64,000 nt of DNA from Mucilaginibacter robiniae. GTDB lineage: Bacteria; Bacteroidota; Bacteroidia; Sphingobacteriales; Sphingobacteriaceae. How positions within the stretch are numbered: position 1 is the first letter of the stretch; every line of letters starts with the position of its first letter. Shown in pieces: positions 17,870 through 26,236 of this stretch. The position numbers were made by a program, and so were the translations under genes. The notes under the pieces are model-generated. The model made no database searches. It was not told where the DNA came from and worked only from the letters and a program-made list of their open reading frames with translations. Location: positions 4,588,001-4,652,000 of the forward strand of contig NZ_CP051682.1 of the NCBI RefSeq assembly GCF_012849215.1, written 5' to 3'.

Positions 17870-18127
17870 ATGAGTATGAAGATTGGTGACGAACTATCAA
17901 AAGTATTAAAGAAAACTTACGAGCCAGACACCCTAGTAGAGATGCCTTTTAAGCGGTATGATCTGGCTTTTAAAACTGACGAGCAGGGCAGACCTTATTT
18001 GTTGTTTATGGGTAAGAAAGATGAACGCGGACAAATTAAAGGTGAGCGTTTTGGCCGAACCATTCAGCAGGCACCTGATGGTACTATAGTAAAAGACTTT
18101 TGGGAAAATAAAGGCAAAGCTAGCTGA
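17870..18127 (+). CDS. small protein, unknown function
   Basis: 85 aa from the ATG at 17870 (MSMKIGDELSKVLKK); an upstream in-frame TTG is less plausible. Charged and soluble, with LVEMPFKRYDLAFKTDEQG, RPYLLFMGKKDERG and GERFGRTIQQAPDG, a likely antiparallel beta structure ending in FWENKGKAS. No family recognised. It is divergent from the 77-aa gene; such pairs of small, highly charged proteins are common in Sphingobacteriaceae, but no role is known to me. Confidence 0.6.
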   Translation: MSMKIGDELSKVLKKTYEPDTLVEMPFKRYDLAFKTDEQGRPYLLFMGKKDERGQIKGERFGRTIQQAPDGTIVKDFWENKGKAS

Positions 18128-18129
18128 GT

Positions 18130-18181
18130 AGCCGGGGAAATTTTTGAAAAATCATGTTGAACTTGTTTCAGCATCCCGGCT
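18130..18181. repeat. REP-like palindromic intergenic repeat
   Basis: AGCCGGG (18130-18136) and CCCGGCT (18175-18181) flank an inner imperfect palindrome, ATGTTGAACTTGTTTCAGCAT (21 bases, 18154-18174; key parts TTGAAC and GTTTCAG). The inner sequence has the form of the 'TGCTGAA-CAAGTTCAGCA' repeats that I recall as abundant between genes in Sphingobacteriaceae and some proteobacteria. It sits between two convergent genes and may act as a terminator. Confidence 0.5.
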
Positions 18182-18189
18182 TATTTGTA

Positions 18190-19137
18190 TTACCCCTTAA
18201 CACCCTTTACCCGAATCATGACCGGACTAGCATGTGGCATTCCCCAGGTTTTGCCGGGGGCAGCTTTCATGTAGAAGGACAGATAGCCATCTTCGGTAAT
18301 GCTTTTCATAGCCTTTAGCTTATACTCTACATCGGCGAATAAATTGTTGATAGATTTCATGAAGTGCAGCTTGCCTTTTTCATCCACCATCACCAGCATG
18401 TAATAGTCAAAATCTGCATAAGCCTTATGTATGGTAATCTCGTAATTGGGCGACAGGTAATCGTCTTCCTCAAAAACGCCGTTTAGGCGGTCAACCTTAG
18501 CATGTATGCGCTTTACCTGCAGGTTAGGGCTAATGCTGGTAAACACCGCCGGCTCGGTAGCGCCAAATATTTGTTTATAGTCGGCATTGGCTTGCTTAAC
18601 AAGGTTTTGTACAAACACACTGTCTTTGCTGCGATGGCGCATCAGCTTTTCGGCCGTGGTGTGCAGCGTATTTTTGATATAATCGTTGCGGTATAAAGTC
18701 ATGAGCACATAGGGCTTGGTTTCGTGCACGTGCTGACTGGATACGTTCAGTACCCGGAACAGCAGACTATCGGGCGTTTGTTTTAGTACCCGTACCCACG
18801 ACCAGGCAATACTGGCTACCGAACCATGATCGATAGTAACTGGACAGATTACATATTTTTGCAACTTCGGGCTGTAAATACGTACCGAATCATCGGGTAG
18901 AAAAGTAATTTTCCATAAGGGCACCAGCTCATAACCACCCGAATCAAAAACATACCCGGTATTAAATACCCGCTTCACCTCGGTATATTCTTTTCCTTCA
19001 ATTGACTTAAACGATATCAAAAGCTCCGGCTTAGGTGGTAGAGGCGGAGGTGCCGGCATACGGCGATGACATGCTATGCTTAAGCAGATGATGGAAAATA
19101 GTACAATGTATTTATGTAGATGTCGGTAATGAGACAT
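18190..19137 (-). CDS. lipoprotein, unknown function
   Basis: 315 aa. The N-terminus has a signal helix (IVLFSIICLSIAC) with a lipobox ending in Cys23, then RRMPAPPPLPPKPE, a proline-rich tether. The body is predicted mainly beta with LVPLWKITFLPDDSVRIYSPK, a central YDFDYYMLVMVDEKGKL-like segment and a C-terminal MIRVKGVKG. I recognise no domain. The lipobox directs it to a membrane, in this phylum often the outer membrane. Its G/C-rich third positions match the first part of the divergent mutS. It is transcribed away from mutS across a 345-bp gap with a symmetric operator-like element. Confidence 0.65.
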   Translation of the reverse strand: MSHYRHLHKYIVLFSIICLSIACHRRMPAPPPLPPKPELLISFKSIEGKEYTEVKRVFNTGYVFDSGGYELVPLWKITFLPDDSVRIYSPKLQKYVICPVTIDHGSVASIAWSWVRVLKQTPDSLLFRVLNVSSQHVHETKPYVLMTLYRNDYIKNTLHTTAEKLMRHRSKDSVFVQNLVKQANADYKQIFGATEPAVFTSISPNLQVKRIHAKVDRLNGVFEEDDYLSPNYEITIHKAYADFDYYMLVMVDEKGKLHFMKSINNLFADVEYKLKAMKSITEDGYLSFYMKAAPGKTWGMPHASPVMIRVKGVKG

Positions 19138-19221
19138 AAAGAGCCTAAAGTTAGATTAGAAAACAATATCACCAATGTAAGTGAAGCGGGTTCAAATAAC
19201 AAAATTTAGGTAAGGTATGCA

Positions 19222-19259
19222 AGTGTTACATGTTACAGGGTGTAACACCTTGTAACACT
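19222..19259. promoter_or_regulatory. four-heptamer palindromic element
   Basis: TGTTACA occurs at 19224 and 19231 and its complement TGTAACA at 19241 and 19251, giving two direct repeats followed by two inverted ones. The outer arms AGTGTTACA/TGTAACACT form a 9-bp inverted repeat. It lies in the 345-bp gap between the divergent lipoprotein and mutS genes, 84 bp from the lipoprotein ATG. It could be an operator for a dimeric or tetrameric regulator, or a cruciform. Confidence 0.5.
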
Positions 19260-19337
19260 GACAGGATTTTGTCAGCAAGTATTTTTTGAAAATAAGTTTA
19301 GTTCCTTTAAGTTCTTACATGCAAAGAGCAATTGAAT

Positions 19338-19367
19338 TTGACCTATCGAGGTAGATAGACAATTTTG
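19338..19367 (+). promoter_or_regulatory. candidate mutS promoter
   Basis: TTG (19338-19340), a 19-bp spacer, then CAATTTTG (19360-19367), one mismatch from TAnnTTTG. The predicted start near 19372 gives a leader of about 110 nt. Nothing else notable is seen in the 19138-19482 gap apart from the heptamer element. Confidence 0.4.
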
Positions 19368-19482
19368 GAAGACGACAATTTTCATCTTTTCTTTCCTTAC
19401 AAAACAGCGGTCTTTTTTCCACACGCTGTGCTAAATACCGCCAAACGCGTTAAATTTACGCCTTACTTAAAAACGTAAACGC

Positions 19483-22092
19483 TTGGGCAAATCCGATACC
19501 AAAGAAACGCCATTGATGCAGCAGTACAACCAGATTAAGGCCAAGTATCCTGGCGCCTTGCTGTTGTTCCGTGTGGGTGATTTTTACGAAACCTTTGGCG
19601 AAGACGCCGTTAAAACTGCCGGCATACTGGGCATTGTGCTTACCAAGCGTGCCAACGGCGCAGCTACGCATATCGAGTTGGCAGGTTTTCCGCACCACTC
19701 GCTCGAAACTTACCTGCCCAAGCTGGTACGTGCCGGTCAGCGGGTTGCCATTTGCGATCAGTTGGAAGACCCCAAAACCACCAAAACTATTGTGCGCCGC
19801 GGCGTAACCGAACTGGTAACCCCCGGCGTAGCCGTTAACGATAACATACTGCAACAAAAAAGTAATAACTACCTGGCTTCGCTATATTTTGAGAAAAACA
19901 GCGTAGGCATTGCTTTAATTGATATCTCAACCGGCGAGTTCCTGACTGCTCAGGGTAATGCCGATTACATCGACAAGCTTTTACAGTCATTCAGCCCCAG
20001 CGAGGTCATCTATCCGAAAAGCTGCAAAAACGATTTTGCCGAAAAGTTTGGCGACCGCTACTACACCTATACACTGGATGAATGGCCGTACAGTGGCGAT
20101 TATGCCCAGGAAACCTTGCTGAAACACTTCGGGGTAAAATCATTAAAAGGGTTCGGTATTGAAAAGTTAAACCTCGGCATTGTAGCTGCTGGTGTATCCT
20201 TGCATTACCTGAATGAAACTGAGCACCGCAACCTGCAACATATCAGTGGCATTAGCCGCATTGAAGAGGACCGCTACCTGTGGCTGGATCGTTTCAGCAT
20301 CCGTAACCTGGAGCTGGTAGGCTCGGCTAACGAAAATGCTGCCACCCTGGTGGATGTGCTCGACCATACCTGTTCGCCTATGGGCGCCCGCCTGCTGCGG
20401 CGCTGGATTGTGATGCCACTCAAGGAACTTAAACCTATTCAAGATCGCCTGAATGTGGTAGAGCATCTTATCACTCATGATGACTTGCGGAATGAGCTGC
20501 AAGCCTGTATTCGTCAGGTAGGTGATCTGGAAAGATTGATTAGCAAAATTGGTCTGCAAAAAGCCAACCCGCGTGAGGTATGTCAGTTACGTAAGGCCTT
20601 AAAAGCTATCAGCAGCGTCAAAAAAATGTGTGCCGAAGCAGGTACGGAAGCCCTGCTGGCTATCAGTCATCAGCTCAATCCTTGCGATTATATATGTGAA
20701 AAGATTGGCCGAGAGCTGAATGCTGAACCGCCCATACAAATTGTAAAAGGCGGCGTGATGGCCGAAGGCATACACGAAGAATTAGATCGTCTGCGCAAAA
20801 TTGCTTTTGGCGGCAAAGGCTACCTGCTGGAAATACAAAAGCGCGAAGCCGAGCATACCGGCATCCCATCGCTTAAAGTAGCTTTCAATAACGTATTCGG
20901 TTATTACCTGGAAGTTACCCACGCGCATCGTGATAAAGTACCTACCGATTGGATCCGCAAGCAAACCCTGGTAAATGCCGAACGCTATATTACGCCAGAG
21001 CTTAAAGAATACGAAGAACAAATATTGGGGGCTGAAGAAAAGATACTGGCGCTGGAAACCCAATTATATAATGATTTGCTTTATGCACTTACCGAGTACA
21101 TTAAACCTATTCAGCTGAATGCACAACTGATAGCCCGGCTGGATGTGCTGCTCAACTTTGCTACGGTATCTATTAAGAACTATTACGTAAAGCCACAAAT
21201 GGATGATGGCTTGCTGATTGATATTAAAGGTGGCCGTCACCCAGTAATAGAAAAGAACCTGCCGATGGGCGAGGAGTACATTACCAACGATGTATACCTG
21301 GATTCGGAAGGGCAGCAGATCATCATCATCACAGGGCCTAACATGGCGGGTAAATCGGCCATCCTGAGGCAAACCGGCTTGATTGTATTGATGGCGCAAA
21401 TGGGATGTTTTGTACCGGCGAAGCAGGCCACCATCGGGTTGGTAGACAAGATTTTTACACGAGTAGGAGCGTCAGATAACTTATCATCAGGCGAATCAAC
21501 CTTTATGGTGGAGATGAATGAAACGGCCAGCATCTTGAATAACTTAAGCAACCGCAGTCTGATTTTGTTGGATGAGATTGGCCGTGGTACTTCTACTTAC
21601 GATGGTATTTCCATTGCTTGGGCTATTGCCGAGTATTTGCATAATCACCCAGCAGCTAAAGCGAAAACTTTGTTTGCTACGCACTACCATGAGTTAAATG
21701 AGTTGAGCAATACTTTCTCGCGTATTAAAAACTACAATGTAACGGTAAAAGAAGTTGGGCATCAAATTATCTTTTTGCGTAAACTAGTGCCAGGTGGTAG
21801 TGAGCATAGCTTTGGTATTCACGTAGCTAAACTGGCGGGTATGCCGCCAAAGGTACTATCCAGAGCCAACGAGATTTTAAAAAAGCTGGAAGCCGAGCGT
21901 ACGGGTGGTGAAAACATCAAGGAAAGCATTAAAAAAGTACAAAAACAAGCATTGCAACTACAGATGTTTTCCATTGATGATCCGGTATTGGTTAAAATAC
22001 GCGACATGTTAAACAACCTGGATGTGAACACTCTGACTCCGGTAGAAGCCTTAATGAAGCTGGATGAAATTCAGCGGGTCATAAAGGGTTAA
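19483..22092 (+). CDS. mutS: MutS, DNA mismatch repair protein
   Basis: Mismatch-recognition ATPase. 869 aa: N-terminal mismatch-binding domain with FYETF (Phe34, Glu36), connector, core and clamp, then the ATPase with Walker A GPNMAGKS, the signature STFMVEM, Walker B LILLDEIGRGTSTYDG and CATHYHEL-type FATHYHEL. The start is TTG at 19483: an in-frame stop lies 15 bp upstream, and MGKSDTKETPLMQQYN aligns with what I recall of Bacteroidota MutS, whereas the next ATG (19516) would remove it. Codon usage changes along the gene: third-position G/C was 25 of 40 codons from 20341 but 17 of 40 from 21601 (hand counts). Confidence 0.96.
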   Translation: MGKSDTKETPLMQQYNQIKAKYPGALLLFRVGDFYETFGEDAVKTAGILGIVLTKRANGAATHIELAGFPHHSLETYLPKLVRAGQRVAICDQLEDPKTTKTIVRRGVTELVTPGVAVNDNILQQKSNNYLASLYFEKNSVGIALIDISTGEFLTAQGNADYIDKLLQSFSPSEVIYPKSCKNDFAEKFGDRYYTYTLDEWPYSGDYAQETLLKHFGVKSLKGFGIEKLNLGIVAAGVSLHYLNETEHRNLQHISGISRIEEDRYLWLDRFSIRNLELVGSANENAATLVDVLDHTCSPMGARLLRRWIVMPLKELKPIQDRLNVVEHLITHDDLRNELQACIRQVGDLERLISKIGLQKANPREVCQLRKALKAISSVKKMCAEAGTEALLAISHQLNPCDYICEKIGRELNAEPPIQIVKGGVMAEGIHEELDRLRKIAFGGKGYLLEIQKREAEHTGIPSLKVAFNNVFGYYLEVTHAHRDKVPTDWIRKQTLVNAERYITPELKEYEEQILGAEEKILALETQLYNDLLYALTEYIKPIQLNAQLIARLDVLLNFATVSIKNYYVKPQMDDGLLIDIKGGRHPVIEKNLPMGEEYITNDVYLDSEGQQIIIITGPNMAGKSAILRQTGLIVLMAQMGCFVPAKQATIGLVDKIFTRVGASDNLSSGESTFMVEMNETASILNNLSNRSLILLDEIGRGTSTYDGISIAWAIAEYLHNHPAAKAKTLFATHYHELNELSNTFSRIKNYNVTVKEVGHQIIFLRKLVPGGSEHSFGIHVAKLAGMPPKVLSRANEILKKLEAERTGGENIKESIKKVQKQALQLQMFSIDDPVLVKIRDMLNNLDVNTLTPVEALMKLDEIQRVIKG

Positions 22093-22139
22093 AAATAGGT
22101 ATTATAAAAGTTTACTTTAGATTTCGTACCATTACAATT

Positions 22140-23792
22140 ATGCTTACAAGAAATTACCTGACATTATCTTGGCTTGCCTTAGCAGGTTTAGCTAGTCCTG
22201 CAGTATCGTACGCGCAAAAGGCTACGGTGGATAGCAAAGTGGCGCAGGCTATGCAGAGTGCCGATTCCAGCCAGATTAAAGCAGACATTACTTACTTGGC
22301 TGATGATAAGCTAAAAGGCCGGCTACCCGGTACGGAAGGCTTTAAAATAGCAGCCGACTATGTAATTGAGCAAATGAAGAAATATGGTGTACAACCTGCC
22401 GGCGAAAACGGCAGCTGGACACAACAAGTTAGGCTACGCAAAGCTTTTATCAAAAATGCACAGGTGAGTTTAACACTAAAAGGTAATAGTTCTGCTAACG
22501 AACAACTGGCTAGTGGCCGTGATGCGGTTATATACCCTGATCCTGTAACTCCGCATGAAAGTGTTAGCGGTGACATTGTATTTGCCGGCTTTGGTATCAC
22601 CAACCCTGAGCAGCATTACGATGATTATAGCGGCATTGATGTAAAGGGTAAAATGGTAATGGTGTTCAGAGGTGCGCCGCAAAGCTTTCCATCATCCGAA
22701 GTGTCGCACTTTATGGATATGGTGACTATACAGAAAACGGCCGCCGCACATGGGGCTGTTGGTGTAATCTTGGGTACGCCGGATAGTTTAGGCCGTTTAG
22801 CCAATACGAGTAGAGGTATTTATAGTGTGTTGGATGATAAAGGCAGTGTAGTCGTTTCGCGCAGTTACTATTCCAACCAGATTAAAGCGTTAGCAGTTCT
22901 CAGCTATTCATACACCCAACGTTTGTTGCAAGCATCTGGAAAGTCTAGTAGAGAAATATTGGCAGCATTAAAGTCAGGGCATACACAAAGTGCAGATTTG
23001 CGAGCTGAGTTGCATGCCACTTACGAAAGCAGCTATCAGGATGTGGATGGATTTAATATCGTCGGCAAAATACCGGGATCTGATCCCAAATTGAAGCAAG
23101 AATATGTGGTACACAGTGCCCATCTTGATCATTTAGGTATAAGCGTGCCTGTGCAAGGCGATTCAATTTACAATGGTGCGCATGATAATGCATCAGGTGT
23201 GGCTAGTATGTTGCAGATAGCACATATCTATGCTAACCTGAAAGTTAAACCTAAACGATCTATCCTGTTAGTGGCTGTAACCGGCGAAGAGCTAGGTGAT
23301 TTGGGTTCTGGTTATTTTGCTGCACATCCTACCGTTCCGGTTAAGAACATGGTAGCTGATGTAAATACGGATATGCCAACCATTATTGCGCCGCTGCTTT
23401 CAGTAACCGCCTTAGGTGCCGAACATTCATCTTTAGCTAAAGTGGTTGATGAAGCTGCCTCGTATCTGGATTTAAGCGTTGAACCAGATCCTGAACCCAA
23501 AGAGAACCGTTTTGTACGCAGCGACCAGTATAGCTTTGTAAAGCAAGGTATACCTGCTTTGCACATTAAATATGGCAGCAAAACACCTGATGGAAAAAAT
23601 AACTTAAATGAAAAGGTGGCCGTTTGGAGAGCTAAATATTATCATAAACCACAGGATGATATTAATGGCATATTTGATTTTCGTGCAGGAGCTAAATATG
23701 CACAACTTAATTTTTTAATTGGCTATTTAGTTGCTAATGATCCACAACGCCCAGAATGGAATAAAGGCGATATATTTGCAACCAAGGAGTAA
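22140..23792 (+). CDS. secreted M28-family metallopeptidase
   Basis: Exported aminopeptidase-like zinc enzyme, 550 aa. A signal peptide (LTLSWLALAGLASPAVSYAQ) is followed by a helix region (YLADDKLKGRLPGTEG), a PA-type insert domain (about 110-290) and the M28 catalytic domain. The metal ligands show in SAHLDHLG (His), HDNASGVASM (Asp), VTGEELGDLGS (Glu-Glu), DVNTDMP (Asp) and ALHIKYG (His). It probably trims peptides in the periplasm or outside the cell. It stands alone, 47 bp after mutS, and ends at a strong terminator. Confidence 0.92.
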   Translation: MLTRNYLTLSWLALAGLASPAVSYAQKATVDSKVAQAMQSADSSQIKADITYLADDKLKGRLPGTEGFKIAADYVIEQMKKYGVQPAGENGSWTQQVRLRKAFIKNAQVSLTLKGNSSANEQLASGRDAVIYPDPVTPHESVSGDIVFAGFGITNPEQHYDDYSGIDVKGKMVMVFRGAPQSFPSSEVSHFMDMVTIQKTAAAHGAVGVILGTPDSLGRLANTSRGIYSVLDDKGSVVVSRSYYSNQIKALAVLSYSYTQRLLQASGKSSREILAALKSGHTQSADLRAELHATYESSYQDVDGFNIVGKIPGSDPKLKQEYVVHSAHLDHLGISVPVQGDSIYNGAHDNASGVASMLQIAHIYANLKVKPKRSILLVAVTGEELGDLGSGYFAAHPTVPVKNMVADVNTDMPTIIAPLLSVTALGAEHSSLAKVVDEAASYLDLSVEPDPEPKENRFVRSDQYSFVKQGIPALHIKYGSKTPDGKNNLNEKVAVWRAKYYHKPQDDINGIFDFRAGAKYAQLNFLIGYLVANDPQRPEWNKGDIFATKE

Positions 23793-23812
23793 AGAATTAA
23801 CCTTCGTTTGTA

Positions 23813-23850
23813 AGCCTAAGCTGTTTAATTTACAGCTTAGGCTTTTTTTT
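23813..23850 (+). terminator. Rho-independent terminator after the M28 gene
   Basis: AGCCTAAGCTGT (23813-23824) pairs exactly with ACAGCTTAGGCT (23832-23843), followed by a run of eight T. Confidence 0.92.
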
Positions 23851-24173
23851 ATAACTAACCTGAACTGGCTACAATAATTCCAGTCTTTCTCAGTACCTAT
23901 ACGTTGTTTCGTATTTATCGATACAATCATCATATTCATCCTCACAAAAACATATACCATATCATATAATATGTATTTTTAAGCATTGTTTATACTGCAA
24001 AACAGCATAAACAAGATTATACCTATTCATTTAATACTTATTGATAATGGTGAATACACGTCATTGCAACTTATCATTCCTGGTATGTTATTGGGCGCAC
24101 TATGCACAACGTAGTGCCGGTAATAAACATTTAGCTTTCCCTTTTTACATACAATATTAACGGTGGTAAGCTA
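23851..24173. other. intergenic region before porP/sprF-like gene
   Basis: AT-rich, no convincing gene. It holds a near-perfect inverted repeat, TTGTTTATACTG (23986-23997) with CAGCATAAACAA (24003-24014). A 37-codon plus-strand ORF starts at 24046 (MVNTRHCNLSFLV...), but it has no family likeness and looks fortuitous. Confidence 0.5.
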
Positions 24174-25193
24174 ATGAAGAAACTCCTACTTATTCTAACT
24201 GCTTTCATTTTCTACCTACCAGGCTTACACGCACAGCAAAAGCCACAATACACGCAGTATGTATTTAATAACTTTTTACTGAACCCAGCGGTTAGTGGGA
24301 TAGAAAATTATACCGACGTTAAGGCTGGTTATCGTAGCCAGTGGACGGGCTTAAATGGTGCACCGGTTACCAGTTATCTAACCATTAATGCTCCTCTGGG
24401 TAGCCGCTTCATTGAGGGGGATGCTACTTCAATGCCTAATGTTGCTGGTGGTGATAATCCGTTTAGCCGATCTTACAACCGTGAATATATGGCCGCTGAG
24501 CCTCATCATGGTATAGGAGCTATGGTTGTCACTGATCGGGCAGGGCCTATAACTACAACCAATCTGGATGCTACCTATGCTTATCACTTGGGGATAAGCA
24601 GTAAATTGAATTTGGCGGTAGGCGTAATGGCTGGCTTTGAACACGTGAACTTAGATATAAGTCAGGTTTCATTAGATAATCCGGATGACCCAGCTATTTA
24701 CAACGGGCACAACAGTCAGTGGAAACCTGATGTAGGGGTGGGTTTGTGGGCATATTCAGGTAACTATTACGTAGGGGTTTCTGCACAACAGTTAATTAAG
24801 CAAAATCTAACATTTGGCGAAAGCTCAGCATATAATCAAAGTCAATTGGTGCCTCATTACTTTGTAACGGCAGGTTATAAGGTGTTTTTGTCTGATGATG
24901 TAGCGTTGCTGCCTTCTGTGCTTTTCAAATATGTAAAGCCAGCACCAACTAGTTTCGATGTGAACTTAAAAGTTGCTTTTAGTGATAAAATATGGATCGG
25001 TGGGTCATACCGGCATAATGATTCTTATGCCGGTATGGCGGGTATCAATATCAGCTCCATTATTAACGTTGGCTATTCTTACGATTTTACCAGTTCCAGC
25101 CTGAATACAGTAAGTAACGGTTCGCATGAAATCGTGATTGGTATCCTGCTCAATAACCGTTATAAAGTAAGATGCCCGCAACGCTCCTGGTAA
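24174..25193 (+). CDS. PorP/SprF-family outer membrane protein
   Basis: Type IX secretion system-associated beta-barrel of the PorP/SprF family, 339 aa. A signal peptide (MKKLLLILTAFIFYLPGLHA) precedes the family signature QKPQYTQYVFNNFLLNPAVSG and YRSQWTGLNGAP. The rest is alternating amphipathic strands such as LNLAVGVMAGFEHV, VGVGLWAYSGNYYVGVSAQQL and WIGGSYRHNDSYAGMAGI, ending in YSYDFTSSSL and a last strand. Members co-occur with gliding motility or large adhesins; none is adjacent here, so this is an orphan copy. A terminator hairpin overlaps its last codons. Confidence 0.92.
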   Translation: MKKLLLILTAFIFYLPGLHAQQKPQYTQYVFNNFLLNPAVSGIENYTDVKAGYRSQWTGLNGAPVTSYLTINAPLGSRFIEGDATSMPNVAGGDNPFSRSYNREYMAAEPHHGIGAMVVTDRAGPITTTNLDATYAYHLGISSKLNLAVGVMAGFEHVNLDISQVSLDNPDDPAIYNGHNSQWKPDVGVGLWAYSGNYYVGVSAQQLIKQNLTFGESSAYNQSQLVPHYFVTAGYKVFLSDDVALLPSVLFKYVKPAPTSFDVNLKVAFSDKIWIGGSYRHNDSYAGMAGINISSIINVGYSYDFTSSSLNTVSNGSHEIVIGILLNNRYKVRCPQRSW

Positions 25194-25212
25194 ACCGGGC
25201 GTTGCAGGCATC
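25171..25212. terminator. bidirectional terminator overlapping a stop codon
   Basis: GATGCC-C-GCAACGC pairs with GCGTTGC-A-GGCATC around a loop that contains the TAA of the upstream gene. It separates the PorP-like gene from the convergent end of the arg operon. Confidence 0.75.
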
Positions 25213-25235
25213 TAATATTTACTGATATCTAGCTG

Positions 25236-26183
25236 TTATAGAGATTCTAACATTTGCTTTAACACCGCTTGGGCTGCCCACACGCGGTTACCAGCTTCAT
25301 GAATTACCACAGAATGCGGGCCATCCAGTATCTCATCGGATAACTCTAAATTGCGGCGTACCGGTAAGCAGTGCATGATCTTGGCGTTATGAGTACGAGT
25401 TAACATATCATTGGTCAACATCCAATCATCATGGTTGCCGATAATCTTGCCATAAGGTTCGTAAGCCGACCAGTTTTTTACATACACAAAATCTGCATCG
25501 GTTAAAGCCTCCTGTAAGTTGTGAGTAATGGTAGCGCCCTGAGTAAAATGAGTATTGAGTTCGTACCCTTCAGGGTGAGCAATCACAAAATCAACATCTG
25601 CTTTACACATCCACTCCGCAAAAGAATTAGGTACCGCTTGTGGCAATGGCTTAATGTGCGGTGCCCAAGCTAAAACTACTTTTGGGCGTTCAATAGTTTT
25701 TAGTTCTTCAATAGTAATCAAATCGGCCAAGCTTTGCAGCGGATGGCGGGTAGCCGATTCAAGACTTACAATGGGAACTCCGCAATATTCAACAAACTTG
25801 TTGAATACCGTTTCACTATAATCTTCTTCACGGTTTTTCAAGCCTGGAAAGGAACGTACACCAATAATGTCAACGTACTGGCCTAATACTGCAGCAGCTT
25901 CACGTACGTGTTCTACTGTGGTACCATTCATAATTGCACCATCCTGTAGTTCCAATGCCCAACCTTCTTTGTCAATATTGAGCACCATTACATTCATACC
26001 TAAATTCAGGGCAGCCTTTTGGGTGCTCATGCGGGTACGTAAACTTGGATTCAAAAATACCAAGCCAATGGTTTTATTTTTACCTAGCTGCTGTAAAGCA
26101 TAAGGATTTTGCTTGAGCTGTAAGGCTTCAGCTACTAAGGCATTGATGTCAGTAACGTCGTGTACAGAAGTAAATTGTTTCAT
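25236..26183 (-). CDS. argF': N-acyl-ornithine carbamoyltransferase (ArgF')
   Basis: Carbamoylates an acylated ornithine rather than ornithine. The carbamoyl-phosphate site is LNPSLRTRMST (S-x-R-T-R), with HPLQSLADL and HCLPVRRNLELS. 315 aa, as in Bacteroides fragilis N-succinylornithine and Xanthomonas N-acetylornithine enzymes. In the substrate loop, NGTTVEHVREA has Val where, as I align it, the acetyl enzyme has Glu92; published swaps of that Glu to small or hydrophobic residues are remembered to favour succinylornithine, so a succinyl substrate is plausible. Last gene of the operon, 53 bp after argD. Acetyl versus succinyl needs an alignment. Confidence 0.88.
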   Translation of the reverse strand: MKQFTSVHDVTDINALVAEALQLKQNPYALQQLGKNKTIGLVFLNPSLRTRMSTQKAALNLGMNVMVLNIDKEGWALELQDGAIMNGTTVEHVREAAAVLGQYVDIIGVRSFPGLKNREEDYSETVFNKFVEYCGVPIVSLESATRHPLQSLADLITIEELKTIERPKVVLAWAPHIKPLPQAVPNSFAEWMCKADVDFVIAHPEGYELNTHFTQGATITHNLQEALTDADFVYVKNWSAYEPYGKIIGNHDDWMLTNDMLTRTHNAKIMHCLPVRRNLELSDEILDGPHSVVIHEAGNRVWAAQAVLKQMLESL

Positions 26184-26236
26184 TGACCTTCTATCGGTTT
26201 ACTCAGCGGGTTAAAATTATGTGTAAAGAATAATAG

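Noticed and set aside
24046..24159. 37-codon plus-strand ORF before the PorP-like gene
   Set aside because: No conserved features, no promoter, and random-looking composition.
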